Source: Anisus vortex (lineage: Eukaryota; Mollusca; Gastropoda; Planorbidae). Taken from it: a stretch of 64,000 nt of DNA. The translations under genes and the position numbers were made by a program. Under the pieces are notes generated by a model that saw only the letters and a list, made by a program, of their open reading frames with translations, was not told the DNA's origin and searched no databases. The stretch is from NCBI GenBank assembly GCA_949126835.1, contig OX421503.1, positions 2,313,001 through 2,377,000 on the forward strand, in the 5' to 3' direction. Below are positions 1 through 10,229 of the stretch, in pieces (position 1 is the first letter of the stretch; each line of letters opens with the position of its first letter).

Positions 1-427
1 CAATCCATCGAATAATTAGGACTAAAGCCAATAAAATTTTCTTTGCTGCACAACTATATATATGTTACGCACATATAGTGTAACTGCCCAGTTTACGTAC
101 TGGTCAACATTTTGGAATAGGGAACGCGGTATACGGGTGCAGGTATATTTTTGCTCATTTCTTAAACTGGGAAGTGACTCTCTTGTACAAAGTTTAAACA
201 AGAAAAGGAAGAAACTATTGACTATTATTTATTAAGGAATGTCATAAATAACCATTTACTTGCATAACTTTAATGTCTCGAACTGTTTAAACCTGATATT
301 GTAAAAGCTATATTTAAAATTTCTATTAAACTGGACTAACTCAGACATGTATTATAAATGAGGAATCAAAACATATATATATATATTTATTAGGCATTCA
401 AAAATAATAAATTCCTATCTTTTTATA
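1..427. other. AT-rich sequence, nothing recognised
   Basis: No supported coding exon or RNA gene is visible. A motif at 82-106 resembles one at 3500-3525 in the same orientation; the two lie on either side of the piggyBac remnant, but I could not show that they are its ends. Confidence 0.5.
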
Positions 428-610
428 TTATACATTACAGACGCTCCTTTTATAAAGAAGATTATTGCGTCCTACGCTCATCCGTGGTCCGAGTCTAGTC
501 TTGCATTTTTATTAATGTTTTAAATGATGTTACGTTACTGGTTTTCCTAGTTTGTTAAGCAACCTATTCCATTCCTGAATGCCACTCGGGAAGAAAGAGT
601 GAAAGACTAT
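428..610 (-). mobile_element. LINE 3' end fragment (family A)
   Basis: On the minus strand this reads the end of a non-LTR reverse-transcriptase ORF (a degraded SFFPSGI..WNRL motif, usual in the last residues of CR1/jockey-like ORF2) followed by a short 3' UTR with AATAATCTTCTTTAT and a TAA-rich tail. The same 3' end recurs at 9955-10200, 13655-13840, 17371-17545 and 63595-63812, which defines the family. It is a 5'-truncated copy. Confidence 0.75.
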
Positions 611-1689
611 GTAACAGAGTAGATAGAAGGCTATGTGCTAGTTTATTTAATATGTTAACATACCTTTAATGGTAAAAAAAAGGGGCATTGATAATGTTTG
701 ACTTTATCCTTATAAGAGACCTATTATTGTTTTACCTTAGCAAAAAAAAAAAAACCAGCCTTATATTACTCTGTTAACAAAAACAATTTAATTTGGTAAT
801 AAAATAGTTTCAATTATTCATTTTAGTATATTAATTACATGAACAATTTTAGGAAGTGTTAACCTTCTACTCCCGTTCACATATTAAAACACACTATATT
901 GTATAAGGCTGACACCTACTATTAAAATATAATAGATATTTAAAGATCTACACTGTTTATACATTTGAAAACTTGTTAACAGATTTCAAATTGACTCTAT
1001 AGGCTACGTAACTCTGAAATAGTGATTGAGGGAGGTGCATATAGGCATCATGTAGTTACACCCCATCCCCGAGCCCCCCTCCCGTTAATTTTTTTCCCAT
1101 GATTTTAACAACATTTCTTAGTTCTTTTTGTTTTGCAATTATTTTCATAGAAATATATAATTAAAGAAATAGTGCACCAGTTGGAAAAAAAGCTAAGCCT
1201 TTAATGTCCACCATTCGTTCACTATTCCCTCTTGCACTATTGTTTAATCTCTTTGTGGTGAGTGGTGAAATTTGACTATACATCTAAAAACATAGTCCAA
1301 CGAACATCATCAAAATATATATCCCTTTAGCGTCTCCCTTGTCTTCTCGATATTACACACCCGCTTCATTATTCTATTTATTCTTTCTCTCCCCTTCTCA
1401 TTCCCCGTGCTTGTACATAACTAGTCATGCGACTGTCCACAACACAGTCCTGGTCGAAATGACCGGTCACGGTCTACAATAACAGTTGTTACACTTTTCA
1501 ATATTTTATTCAGAACAGGTTCAACTTCCTTTGTTGTGAATTTTCTTTTGGATTTTCCGAAATGTGCTTAATTTTAACTTGTTTTAACAGCGATTAAAAT
1601 TTGAAAACAAAGATCAGCTGATTCTAATAGCTTCCACTAATTCTACCGACACTACTGATAGGTCTGGTCATTCCAGAATTCGCTGCTTG
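611..1689. other. No gene seen
   Basis: AT-rich sequence with homopolymer runs. A C-rich patch near 1060-1085 and a pyrimidine-rich stretch near 1320-1410 are visible. No exon or transposon end could be supported. Confidence 0.5.
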
Positions 1690-3381
1690 ATTGCAGAAGA
1701 AGCATGTAAATTGATTGGTTTGGACGATTCTTTACATTCGTTTGAAAACAATGTAGTGTGTAGATGAGGACTTCGATCTAAACTTTATATTTAAGGATAG
1801 CAGTGATGAGGAATATATTCCTCCGGTCACAAAAAGGCCTAAGTTATGCCCTGGCCCTGATAAAGGGTAAGGAAAAGGCAAGCGAAAGGAAATCAGGGGA
1901 CTACATCTAGTTTATCTAGGCCCAGTCCTACTGTTACAGTAGGCTTAGTCTTAAATTTCACAGAAAATGATAGACCTAACACTGATCTAACTAAGAAGCC
2001 ATAGTGGTCAGAAGTCACTACTGGACAAACTGATAACACTTTTCGTTTTCACTTCTGGTGTTTGTCCTAAGCTTCAAGCTATTGAAGCTATTACATTCTT
2101 CATTAGCTTTTTGATTATACTGTCAAGAACTACTTCGTTGAATCAATAAATGCATATGCTAAAAGAGAGGTCCATCTAAACACACCTGCACTGAAACGCT
2201 CCCTGTTCGATAGATGGAAGGACATAACTATGCATGAACTGGATAAGTTCATAGCGGTTCCGAGTTACACAAGAATGTACAAAAGGCCATTTATTGTTGA
2301 TTTTTGGACTCTGTCTGCTGAATCTTATGTTCCCTGGATACACCATGTTTTCAACCGACAAAAGTTGCATGACATATATCATTCAATGCTACACTGCGGT
2401 AAAGAAGCATTGGAAGGCAAAGATAATATCGAACCGTTTATAAACTTACTCCTGAACAAGTTCAGAAATGGATTTTACCCATTTCAGGATTTGAGCATCG
2501 ATGAAATGGTTATAGGCTACAAAGGCAGATAGCAGTTCAAACAGTATAATGCCACTAAGCCTAGCAAATACCACATCAAAACCTTTGATCTATGTGATTC
2601 CAACACAAGCCTAGCAAATACCACATCAAAACCTTTGATCTATGTGATTCCACCACAAGCCTAGCAAATACCACAACAAGACCTTTGGTCTATGTGATTC
2701 CACCACAAGCCTAGCAAATACCACATCAAGACCTTTGGTCTATGTGATTCCACCACAAGCCTAGCAAATACCATATCAAGACATTTGGTCTATGTGATTC
2801 CACCACAAGCCTAGCAAATACCACATCAAGACCTTTGGTCTATGTGATTTCACAACTGGCTATGTTGTTGACATTTTGACCTATTTTGGGGCAAATACGT
2901 CATATAACCCGGAAATAGATAAAGATGGAGGACAAGCTGTCCAAGTTTTTAATACTTTGCTACAGCATGTAGGGACTGGCCACAAAATATTTGCTGACCG
3001 GTACTACACGTCTAGATAACTTTTGGACTATCTTATTTCCAAGAATCAGTACTATACTGGAACACTGAACATAAACCGTGTTGGCTTTCCCTTGGAAATA
3101 AAGTCCTTATCCCTTTAACACAAAGAAATGAGATGGTATATGAATGACAAAAAAAGCATGCTTTGTGTTGCATTCAGGGATCTAAAAGCTAAAAAAAATG
3201 TCATACTTGTTTCATCCGATGCAAGGGTTTCTACTACCGAGACAACAACAATGGTAAAACCTGAAATGATTAACATTTACAATCATAAGATGAATGGATG
3301 TGATAAGCTGGACCAGAAAGACCACTTACAACTGTGTCTATTAAAGAAAACTATGAAAGACATTAACTTAAAAGTTAAATG
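1690..3381 (+). pseudogene. piggyBac-type transposase pseudogene
   Basis: Remnant of a DDD transposase that would cut and paste DNA at TTAA sites. Pieces in order: an acidic N-terminal segment with DSSDEEYIPP near 1797; a conserved block ending LSIDEMVIGYKGR (2230-2529); the KPSKYHIKTF.LCD block around the first catalytic Asp (2555-2860); a block with FADRYYTSR (about 2985-3020, second Asp); and a C-terminal block with MNGCDKLDQ (third Asp) ending at 3381. Frames change between blocks and stops are frequent: one directly follows YKGR, another follows YYTSR. A 50-bp tandem repeat has expanded inside the catalytic block. No Cys-rich C-terminal domain and no clear terminal repeats were found. 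The element cannot be active. Confidence 0.85.
2557..2856 (+). repeat. 50-bp tandem repeat, 6 copies, inside transposase
   Basis: AAGCCTAGCAAATACC recurs at 2557, 2607, 2657, 2707, 2757 and 2807, exactly 50 bp apart. The unit covers the codons for KPSKYHIKTFGLCD of the piggyBac catalytic region. Since 50 is not a multiple of three, each added copy shifts the frame, so the expansion destroyed the ORF or followed its loss. Copies differ by only a few bases. Confidence 0.95.
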
Positions 3382-3839
3382 AGAATAATTAAGTATAAAT
3401 CATCTTTATTAACCAATGTCCAGTTCATGAAATGAGAAAAAATATAATTGCACATTGGATTGGGTAAGGACGTCGCCCATTTTAGGAACTGGGCAAAAAA
3501 GTTGCGCAGTTCATGTAATGGCCAATAACCCTATCTGTGCGCAGTGCCCTCACATGGGGGAGGGCAGAGGGGGGCACTTCTAGGGGGCGGCACATTTAGC
3601 CTTAGTTCATACCAGAAATTTTAGGAGAGTTGAAGGGGAAATGAAATTTGAAACACAAATATAAACAATAGGAATAATGAATAAATATACATTAGTAGAA
3701 GTTGACTTCTTATTTAATTACACTCAAACTGTTTTATAGGCTACAAATATTTCACTTTTTAATAGGCTCACAAAGGTTTCATAAAAGATTTCATCTATAA
3801 TATTCGTATAAAAAAATTGCATTTTAAAATGTCGTTAAT

Positions 3840-6452
3840 CATAATAATTAACTTAGCGCCCCAGGGGGCGTGAGAAGCTCTGGGGGGGGGGGGGGGCGCT
3901 GATTCTCCCGGCAACAGTAGAGATCGCTGAAGGGCCAGTGGGCGGTACGAAAGTAGCCTACTTGAAATAGATTCAACACCACTGATTTTTTATTACCAAA
4001 ATTAAGATCTGCTTCACTTAAAAGAAGGGTAATCTTGAGCGTTGACAATGGCTTTATCGACTTATGTCTACTGTGTAGGCCCAATTGTGACGTAAAAGTC
4101 ACATAAAGCCCATTCTGTACCTAACCTTGATCTATTGCTATATTTAGACTGTATCTGAGAAATACAGATGGGGGCGGTGATTAGATTTTTAGAAGAGGAA
4201 GTAGGGGCTAGGGTGAGTATAAATTAAATATATGGCTCAGCTCGTTAGAAAACGAAGTTTGGTGCTTTTGTTCATTATAACAGTTTCATTAAGATTGTTT
4301 TGGTTTTAATTTGAATAAATTAGATTTATAGAGCCTTTGATATATAAAAACCAGTTTTGATATCGACTAATTAAAGTAATTTAAGTTGAGAAAAAGCACT
4401 ATGCAGAGACGATTTAATGAAATGTGACGTGATGGAGTATCGGAGTAAGAGTACATTGTGTGGGTGCCTAAAAACCTTCCACATTTTTACAACTTGATGG
4501 GAGTCCACGCTACCTGCCAATAATTAAACGTTATGGTTTTTTTTTATATAGGCGTACTACTTATAAGTTTACAGACTTTCCTTCTAGATAGAAGATTATT
4601 ACGTCCACTAGGCCCAAAACTCCTGCAGAGCGACAGGGATCCGTCGGTGGCAGGGATAGAACCCGCGACGTGTCTGTTGGTGTTTGGTTGACAGTCCGGT
4701 GAACTAACCGCTGGACCAGCCGGCTTATATAGAAGGGACCATTTTGCTAGTTTAGCTTAAGAAAAATAATTAAGGACACTAAAGGCCATTTATATTACTT
4801 TAACTATAATACTTTTTAGGGAAAAAAGAAATTTGTCCATCGACGATGGTATGGATTCTATCATAGCTTGATGTCGTAATTAAAGAAATCTCTGCCAGAT
4901 GTGTTAGCTATGTTTGATTAATCGACAACATTAATTGCTTAAAATATCAGTTATCGCCTGCATCCCTCACCACAATACGTAATTACTGCAGATAACAAAA
5001 CAGAAGCAACGCATTCAATGATATATTGTTCAGAGAGTTTGGCAGATTTGTTTAAGAATAATTAGGATTACAAATAGTTTGTTACTACCAATTAGGTACG
5101 CTAGTTATCTAAAGTTTAAATATATTGTATGGATATTTATTTCGATGCTAAAGTTTTTGGAAACCAAAGACAATTATTTGAGAGAAAATCTCATACAATT
5201 GAAAATTGATATCCCTATCTAATTGAAATAAATACGTTTTTAAAAAAATGATTTCACGAAATCGACCTTAATTAAAATAAGACAAAGAGTGTTTTTTTTT
5301 ATTACTTCCTTTATTTTAAGTTGCAATTTCTGTCTGTCTTTCTGTCTGTCTGGAAGCAAAACTTTGCTTCAATTTTTCGACCACTTCCCGTGGTCCGATC
5401 GAGCTGAAATTTGGACAGCAGATTTGTGGCGCCTAACAATACATCCTATTAAATTTTCAGTTAAAACAACTTAATAATACTACACTTATGACAATATTCA
5501 TTTCTTAAAAGGAAAGTATAAGAAATATTTTAATTTCGCGTTAAAAATGCCTGTGCAACTTTTTATAGTTTTTCGGCGCAAAGCTAGAAAAAAAAATGAT
5601 GCGCTAAGATTATTTTTAGAACAATTCATACAGAGTAAGGAGATATTTTTGAGATTTGCGACACAGATATTTTTTTATTTACATGATGGTAAACTTAGTT
5701 TGCAAATAAAGGGAGTATGATAAAAACTGTGTTTTTACGGTTTTCTTGTTTGCATTTATGTCAAAACTTCTATTGTACAAGCACAACTTTGGACGCAGAA
5801 ATCTTGAATTTATAAAGAACAACTAACGAAGACATGCTTACTTCAATACATTGAAACAGTTAATGATTACTTCAACAGACAATTTAAAGATAATATTATA
5901 AACATGAAAATTCCTGATTATTAAACCTTTGTTTCTAATGGTGAAGTATTAAAATTAGCCCTACCTTTACAACTGCAAGAAGAATAAATAACAAATAAAG
6001 AATAAAATTTGAATACAGAAATGGGCTATAATCACGACTTTTGGTTGCAAAAGGACATCCATCAATTTCTCTAGGTCTTTTGGTTTTGACAAACAAAAAT
6101 TTATTCCATTTCCACACCGTATTTATTGGAACATAGACGAACTACTAGCAACATACCAGGAACAAGCTTCACTTTAAAATGATTTTATTTTCAAAACCTC
6201 TTTTGCACTATATTTTTTATTATTAATTATTAAACAACAATTAAACGAATATATTTATTTAAGCTCTATTTATGATATTTCATCTCTTTTGGGATGATAA
6301 AATTGCATACAAATCTAGTCGGCCTATACATATTATATGCGGCAAATTTGGCTCATTTGTTCAACTTCGGATTTGGTGAGGGGGGGGGCAAGCAGTGAGA
6401 AATAAAAATTTGAAAAAGGGGGCGGTGAGCCGAATATGGTTGAGAGCCTATG
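3840..6452. mobile_element. Nested hAT-like element related to 21476-23184
   Basis: The right end GGTTGAGAGCCTATG matches the terminus of the better preserved element ending at 23184. The left part (GGGGGCG runs, then GGGCGGTACRAA and TTCAACACC) matches 21490-21620. The first bases, CATAATAATTAAC, look like a decayed form of CATAGGTTCTCAAC. No target duplication was recognised for this copy, so the left boundary is approximate. Confidence 0.6.
4554..4726 (-). mobile_element. tRNA-derived SINE, copy 1
   Basis: On the minus strand it begins GCCGGCTGGTCCAGCGG (pol III A box) and has GGGTTCTATCCC (B box) about 50 bp later, followed by a body ending with the AATAATCTTCT segment of LINE family A. 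The same element occurs at 14033-14272 (+) and 57780-57894 (-). Transcription by RNA polymerase III and mobilisation by the LINE are inferred. Confidence 0.85.
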
Positions 6453-6544
6453 CACTAAACAATGCAGGTACAGTATGCAAGGGGGCGGCGCTTAAACTTT
6501 TGCCCAGGGGCGCCACAAAGGCTTGTGAGGGCCCTGTCTGTGCG

Positions 6545-7036
6545 TGACATATATATCAATTATAATATTGTAAGGGGTTTTCACGCCGACTTGTCGAACA
6601 ATCTTTTGTTGAACTAGGGAGGTTACAAATATTCCTTTGCTAAAAACTGTTTTTAAAAAGCTACTGGACCTTTCGGTTGCATAGATACGTATCGACATGT
6701 AGTCATTCAATCGTCCAATTGTTTCGCACATATTGAAACATTCCAGCCGCTAATTATTTTTTTAAAATTCTAAATTGTCATGGGGAGCTTAGCCCCTTTC
6801 AGCCTACACCCCTTGTAGCTTCCCCGCTAGCTGTAGGGGCGCATTGTCCTGCAAGATATTACTAGATAAGCGTATTGCTTTGAGCTAATCTACAAGAACT
6901 GATACTCCGTCGGCCTATAAGTATGACACAAAATAAACTATTATTTCACAAATCAAAATAATAAAAAGGTAATATTTAAAAATACTCTAGACAATTAAAA
7001 TCATGACACAAGTTGTTTTTTTACTGTCTTTTTTAG
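6545..7036. other. Spacer before EGF exon; intron 3' end
   Basis: The last bases (7021-7036) form a polypyrimidine tract and AG acceptor for the exon at 7037. The remainder is presumably intron of the upstream gene. No further exon was recognised in it. Confidence 0.5.
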
Positions 7037-7287
7037 ATTGCTTTAACGGAAAGTTTGGATTCGCTTGCAGGGAAACCTGCCATCAAACATGCAAAGATGA
7101 AGATTGTGATTACTTTGGATACTGTAAAATAGGATGTGAACGTGGATATAGGGGAAGTTTTTGTGAATTTTTTCAAAATGATAAACAATCAACTCAGAAG
7201 CTTATTGGTATAGCGCCGGGATCAAATGCATGTCAACGCTTTATCAATTATTATCTTATAATGTTGACATGTTTTTGGTTTTATTGA
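7037..7287 (+). CDS. Terminal exon: EGF-like repeat plus GPI-type tail
   Basis: Last coding exon of a surface-protein gene whose other exons lie upstream or outside the window. CTGTCTTTTTTAG provides the acceptor; the exon is in phase 1, as is usual for EGF exons. It encodes one EGF-like repeat of the C-x-G-x-x-G type (CFNGKFGFACRETC, then eight-Cys spacing ending GYRGSFC), a short linker, and a hydrophobic C-terminus (FINYYLIMLTCFWFY) reaching the stop at 7285-7287. Small residues PGSNA before the tail suit a GPI attachment site, so the product is probably GPI-anchored. The ATG at 7003 lies in the intron tract and is not a start. Family membership beyond EGF-like is unknown. Confidence 0.7.
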
Positions 7288-7350
7288 CAAATGAGATTTT
7301 ATTGAGAAATGAGATTTTATTGAGAAATGAGATTTTATTGAGAAATGAAT
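7279..7350 (+). repeat. 18-bp tandem repeat starting at the stop codon
   Basis: Four copies of an 18-bp unit (TTTTATTGAGAAATGAGA). The first copy contains the final Tyr codon and TGA stop of the EGF exon; the other three lie in the 3' UTR. Confidence 0.9.
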
Positions 7351-7514
7351 AATTTTAGAGCAACAATTGAAGTATCAAGATTTGTCTTGTTAACTTTATA
7401 TTTAAAAAAAATATTAAAAAAAAAAAAAAAATTAACATTTTCATTAATTATTATCCCTGCATAACAGCAAGTATGCGGAATAGGGTAATCATATTTTTTT
7501 ATAAAAAGTTATTA

Positions 7515-7520
7515 AATAAA
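7515..7520 (+). promoter_or_regulatory. Candidate polyadenylation signal (AATAAA)
   Basis: AATAAA lies 228 bp after the stop of the EGF-type terminal exon. This AT-rich DNA contains many chance matches, so the assignment is tentative. Confidence 0.3.
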
Positions 7521-9739
7521 CTCATTTATAACCCTCTACAAGTCACATTATTATTTTCCTTTTGGTAAAAAATGTGTGCTAAGAGTGTAAAAAATAGATT
7601 TAAGCGTTTTAATAATTTCTGATTGCTTATTCATTTTTGTAAACGTCTGTATTATTTTTTTTTTTTTTTTTAATATTAACTATATATAAAGTGTTTTTTT
7701 TTTAAATAGCAAACTCTATTATATTTTAATTAGGCCATTTAATATAAATTGGCATTTTCTAACGTCCGATACGACCAAACCTTTTAGAAAGATCCGTCAT
7801 GTTTGAAATCGCTCAAAAGAGAAATCTAGTTGATTTAACATCTAACTTATCGTGTTAATATTACAAATAGCATCCGAACAAAAAGCTTAAATTAAATATG
7901 CATTGCAGAAATAACTTTTAAACAATAACGTTTAAAGGACAGAGATGCCGTCCTTTCATTGAATTATTCCAACACGTGAGCTAAACAAACCAACAACAGT
8001 TAATAGTTCTCGGTCTTGGCGGCTTCCATTACATATAAACAAAAAAATAATGTCAAAGAAAAACTAAAAATTATTAAAATGTAGCCTAAATATCCAAATA
8101 CATTTTAAAATTGATTTTAGAAATGTATAGAATGTAATGAAAGGGTAATTTACAACCCCAGCACTCGATAAAACTGGTGAATGTAGTTTGATGGATTATC
8201 ATTTTCATTTAATAAGGTAGCTTGAATGTAGGTCAAAAGGCCCTATTTATAGGCCTACGCATTGCAGCTATAGACTTTAATTAAATCTAGAGTTAAAATT
8301 GACGATAATAAAACATAAATCGAAACAAAAAATGCCAAAAACTTTAAAGATATATTGACATTGTACAATTTAACAATACGATTTTTTTTCAGGATTTACT
8401 CATATTTAATTTCAAAATACCCTTACGAAACACAGTAGATATACCTTTATTTTTAAACATATTACCAATGTCATCTTATTTAGACAAATTCAATAATTTA
8501 TTGGTAAGTCAAATAACCTACATGTATGTTTGGTTAAATACAAATCTCCACCATCCTAATAATATTACATCTGGATTAGCAATTACCGTTGGTATATTAT
8601 TAGATAAGCCAGATTTAGACTAAACTAGTGTTTTATTAGTTTAAAATAGAACGAAACGTGTAAGTACCTTATTATTATATTAAATTATGTCATGTCATAC
8701 AATGACTAATAATGATCTGTTTTATGTCTGGATTATACTCTGTTTTTTTTTTAAATAATATCTCTGTACGTTTTTTAATAGAAAAATCTGTCATACTTTT
8801 AACTAATTTCACTATTAAATTTGTCATTGAAATGGTCTTAAGATGTACTTAAAAGTTATTAACTGTGACTTGCGACACATTTTGTGGTGGAGGGTCACAA
8901 TGTATTGAGAGCTTTATGATAATATCATTTTTTAAAAAGTAATTTCTTTTGTTTATTTCAATCACACATATTCATACTGTCTTAAATTAGTTTAAATAAG
9001 TGATTTAGCTTTGTGAACAAATTATGTTGGTTGACGCTCTCTTTCAATAACACCAGGCGATGCCAAGAGTGCTCTCTAACCATTGGCTTAAATCGCTATT
9101 TTAGCGTCTCTCGATACTGACCAACTTTTTACTATCCGCCATGGTAGCTCTAAGATGTTTGTCCATAGTGTACTGTGTAAATGTGCAATTGTGAGATTAT
9201 TATTAGCTTTATCGTTATGTTAGAACATCATCAATAAACTTGAGAGCCAATCATTAGGAGTTTTTGTTATTCATTTCATTATACGTTAGTGCAAAGACGC
9301 ATATTAATTGTAATTGTTTTCTTTGTTGTATGATCTTGTAACATATCTTAGTTTCATTAATATAAGCTTAACATTTACAATCCTCTTCAATAAACTTACA
9401 ATCAAGTAAAAAATATATTAGATCTATGTTTAAATTGCAAGAAACACACCATGAATTGTCAAAAACACATTAAAATCACACACAAAATTATATAATTTGT
9501 TATATATCTAAAAACATTTATCTAACTAAAGTTTCAAAGGAAACGCTACAAATGGATGATTAAAATTATTAATTATTAATTTATTATAATCCCCCCACCT
9601 TACTTGAACACAAATACCTTTTGACCTATTACCATATCATGCATAAAGGCAAAAACAACATACAATTATGTAGGTAGGTATATTTTGTCAACAATAAAAA
9701 CATTATTCACTGAAAAGGACCTCAAGATGTAGAATTCTG
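7521..9739. other. No gene seen
   Basis: AT-rich DNA with poly-A and poly-T runs. I found no exon, RNA gene or transposon terminus I could support. A less AT-rich patch at 9030-9170 is unexplained. Confidence 0.45.
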
Positions 9740-10200
9740 GCAGCAATAACATAATAAAAGCTTAAACAGATATACAATTCCATAAGTGTCTAATGAATAA
9801 CTAGTGAATATTCCCAAAAAAACAAGAGCAACACCATTAGTCAAATCACTAAACCTAGAAACACTAAAGGACAGAAGGGCAAATAATAAAGTAGTAATAT
9901 ATAATACATAAGGCATTAAACTCTAATTTAGAAATACAACCCAATAACAACCTGTTGCGAATGTCAGATAAACATAAAGACGAAAACAATTTTCATTTCC
10001 CTTATGCGAGAACAAATACATATAAGTACTCATTCTTCCCGAGTGGCATTCGGTCATGGATAGGGTTGCCTGAACTAAATAGGAAACCCAGTAACTTAAC
10101 ATCAATAAAAGCATTAATAAAAATGCAGGACCACGGGTAAGCATAGGACGCATTAATCTTCTTTATAAAAGGAGCAACTGTAATGTATAAGATACGATAA
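9740..10200 (+). mobile_element. LINE family A, 3' ORF end and UTR
   Basis: Reads (with frameshifts) the last part of a non-LTR reverse transcriptase: a segment like TPLVKSLNLETL near 9830, then YKYSFFPSGIRSWIGLPE at about 10018-10075, then a 3' UTR with GACGCATTAATCTTCTTTAT and a TAAGATACGATAAG tail. It lies directly upstream of a second family A copy in the same orientation, with a gap of about 30 bp. Confidence 0.75.
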
Positions 10201-10229
10201 GTGTCAATCATAGTAAAGCCCAAACCAAG

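Larger units (their letters stand above)
3542..6536. mobile_element. hAT-like DNA transposon with 8-bp TSD (nested host)
   Basis: The left end begins CAGTGCCCTCACA and the right end reads TGTGAGGGCCCTG, giving an imperfect terminal inverted repeat. The flanks carry an identical 8-bp duplication TCTGTGCG at 3534-3541 and 6537-6544, as expected for hAT insertion. No transposase was recognised inside, so it is non-autonomous or decayed. A second element occupies most of its interior, and a SINE sits within that. Confidence 0.85.

Noticed and set aside
7003..7036. ATG at 7003 as start of the EGF protein, with a signal peptide
   Set aside because: The hydrophobic stretch is translation of the polypyrimidine tract of a 3' splice site; AG at 7035-7036 gives the exon start in phase 1.
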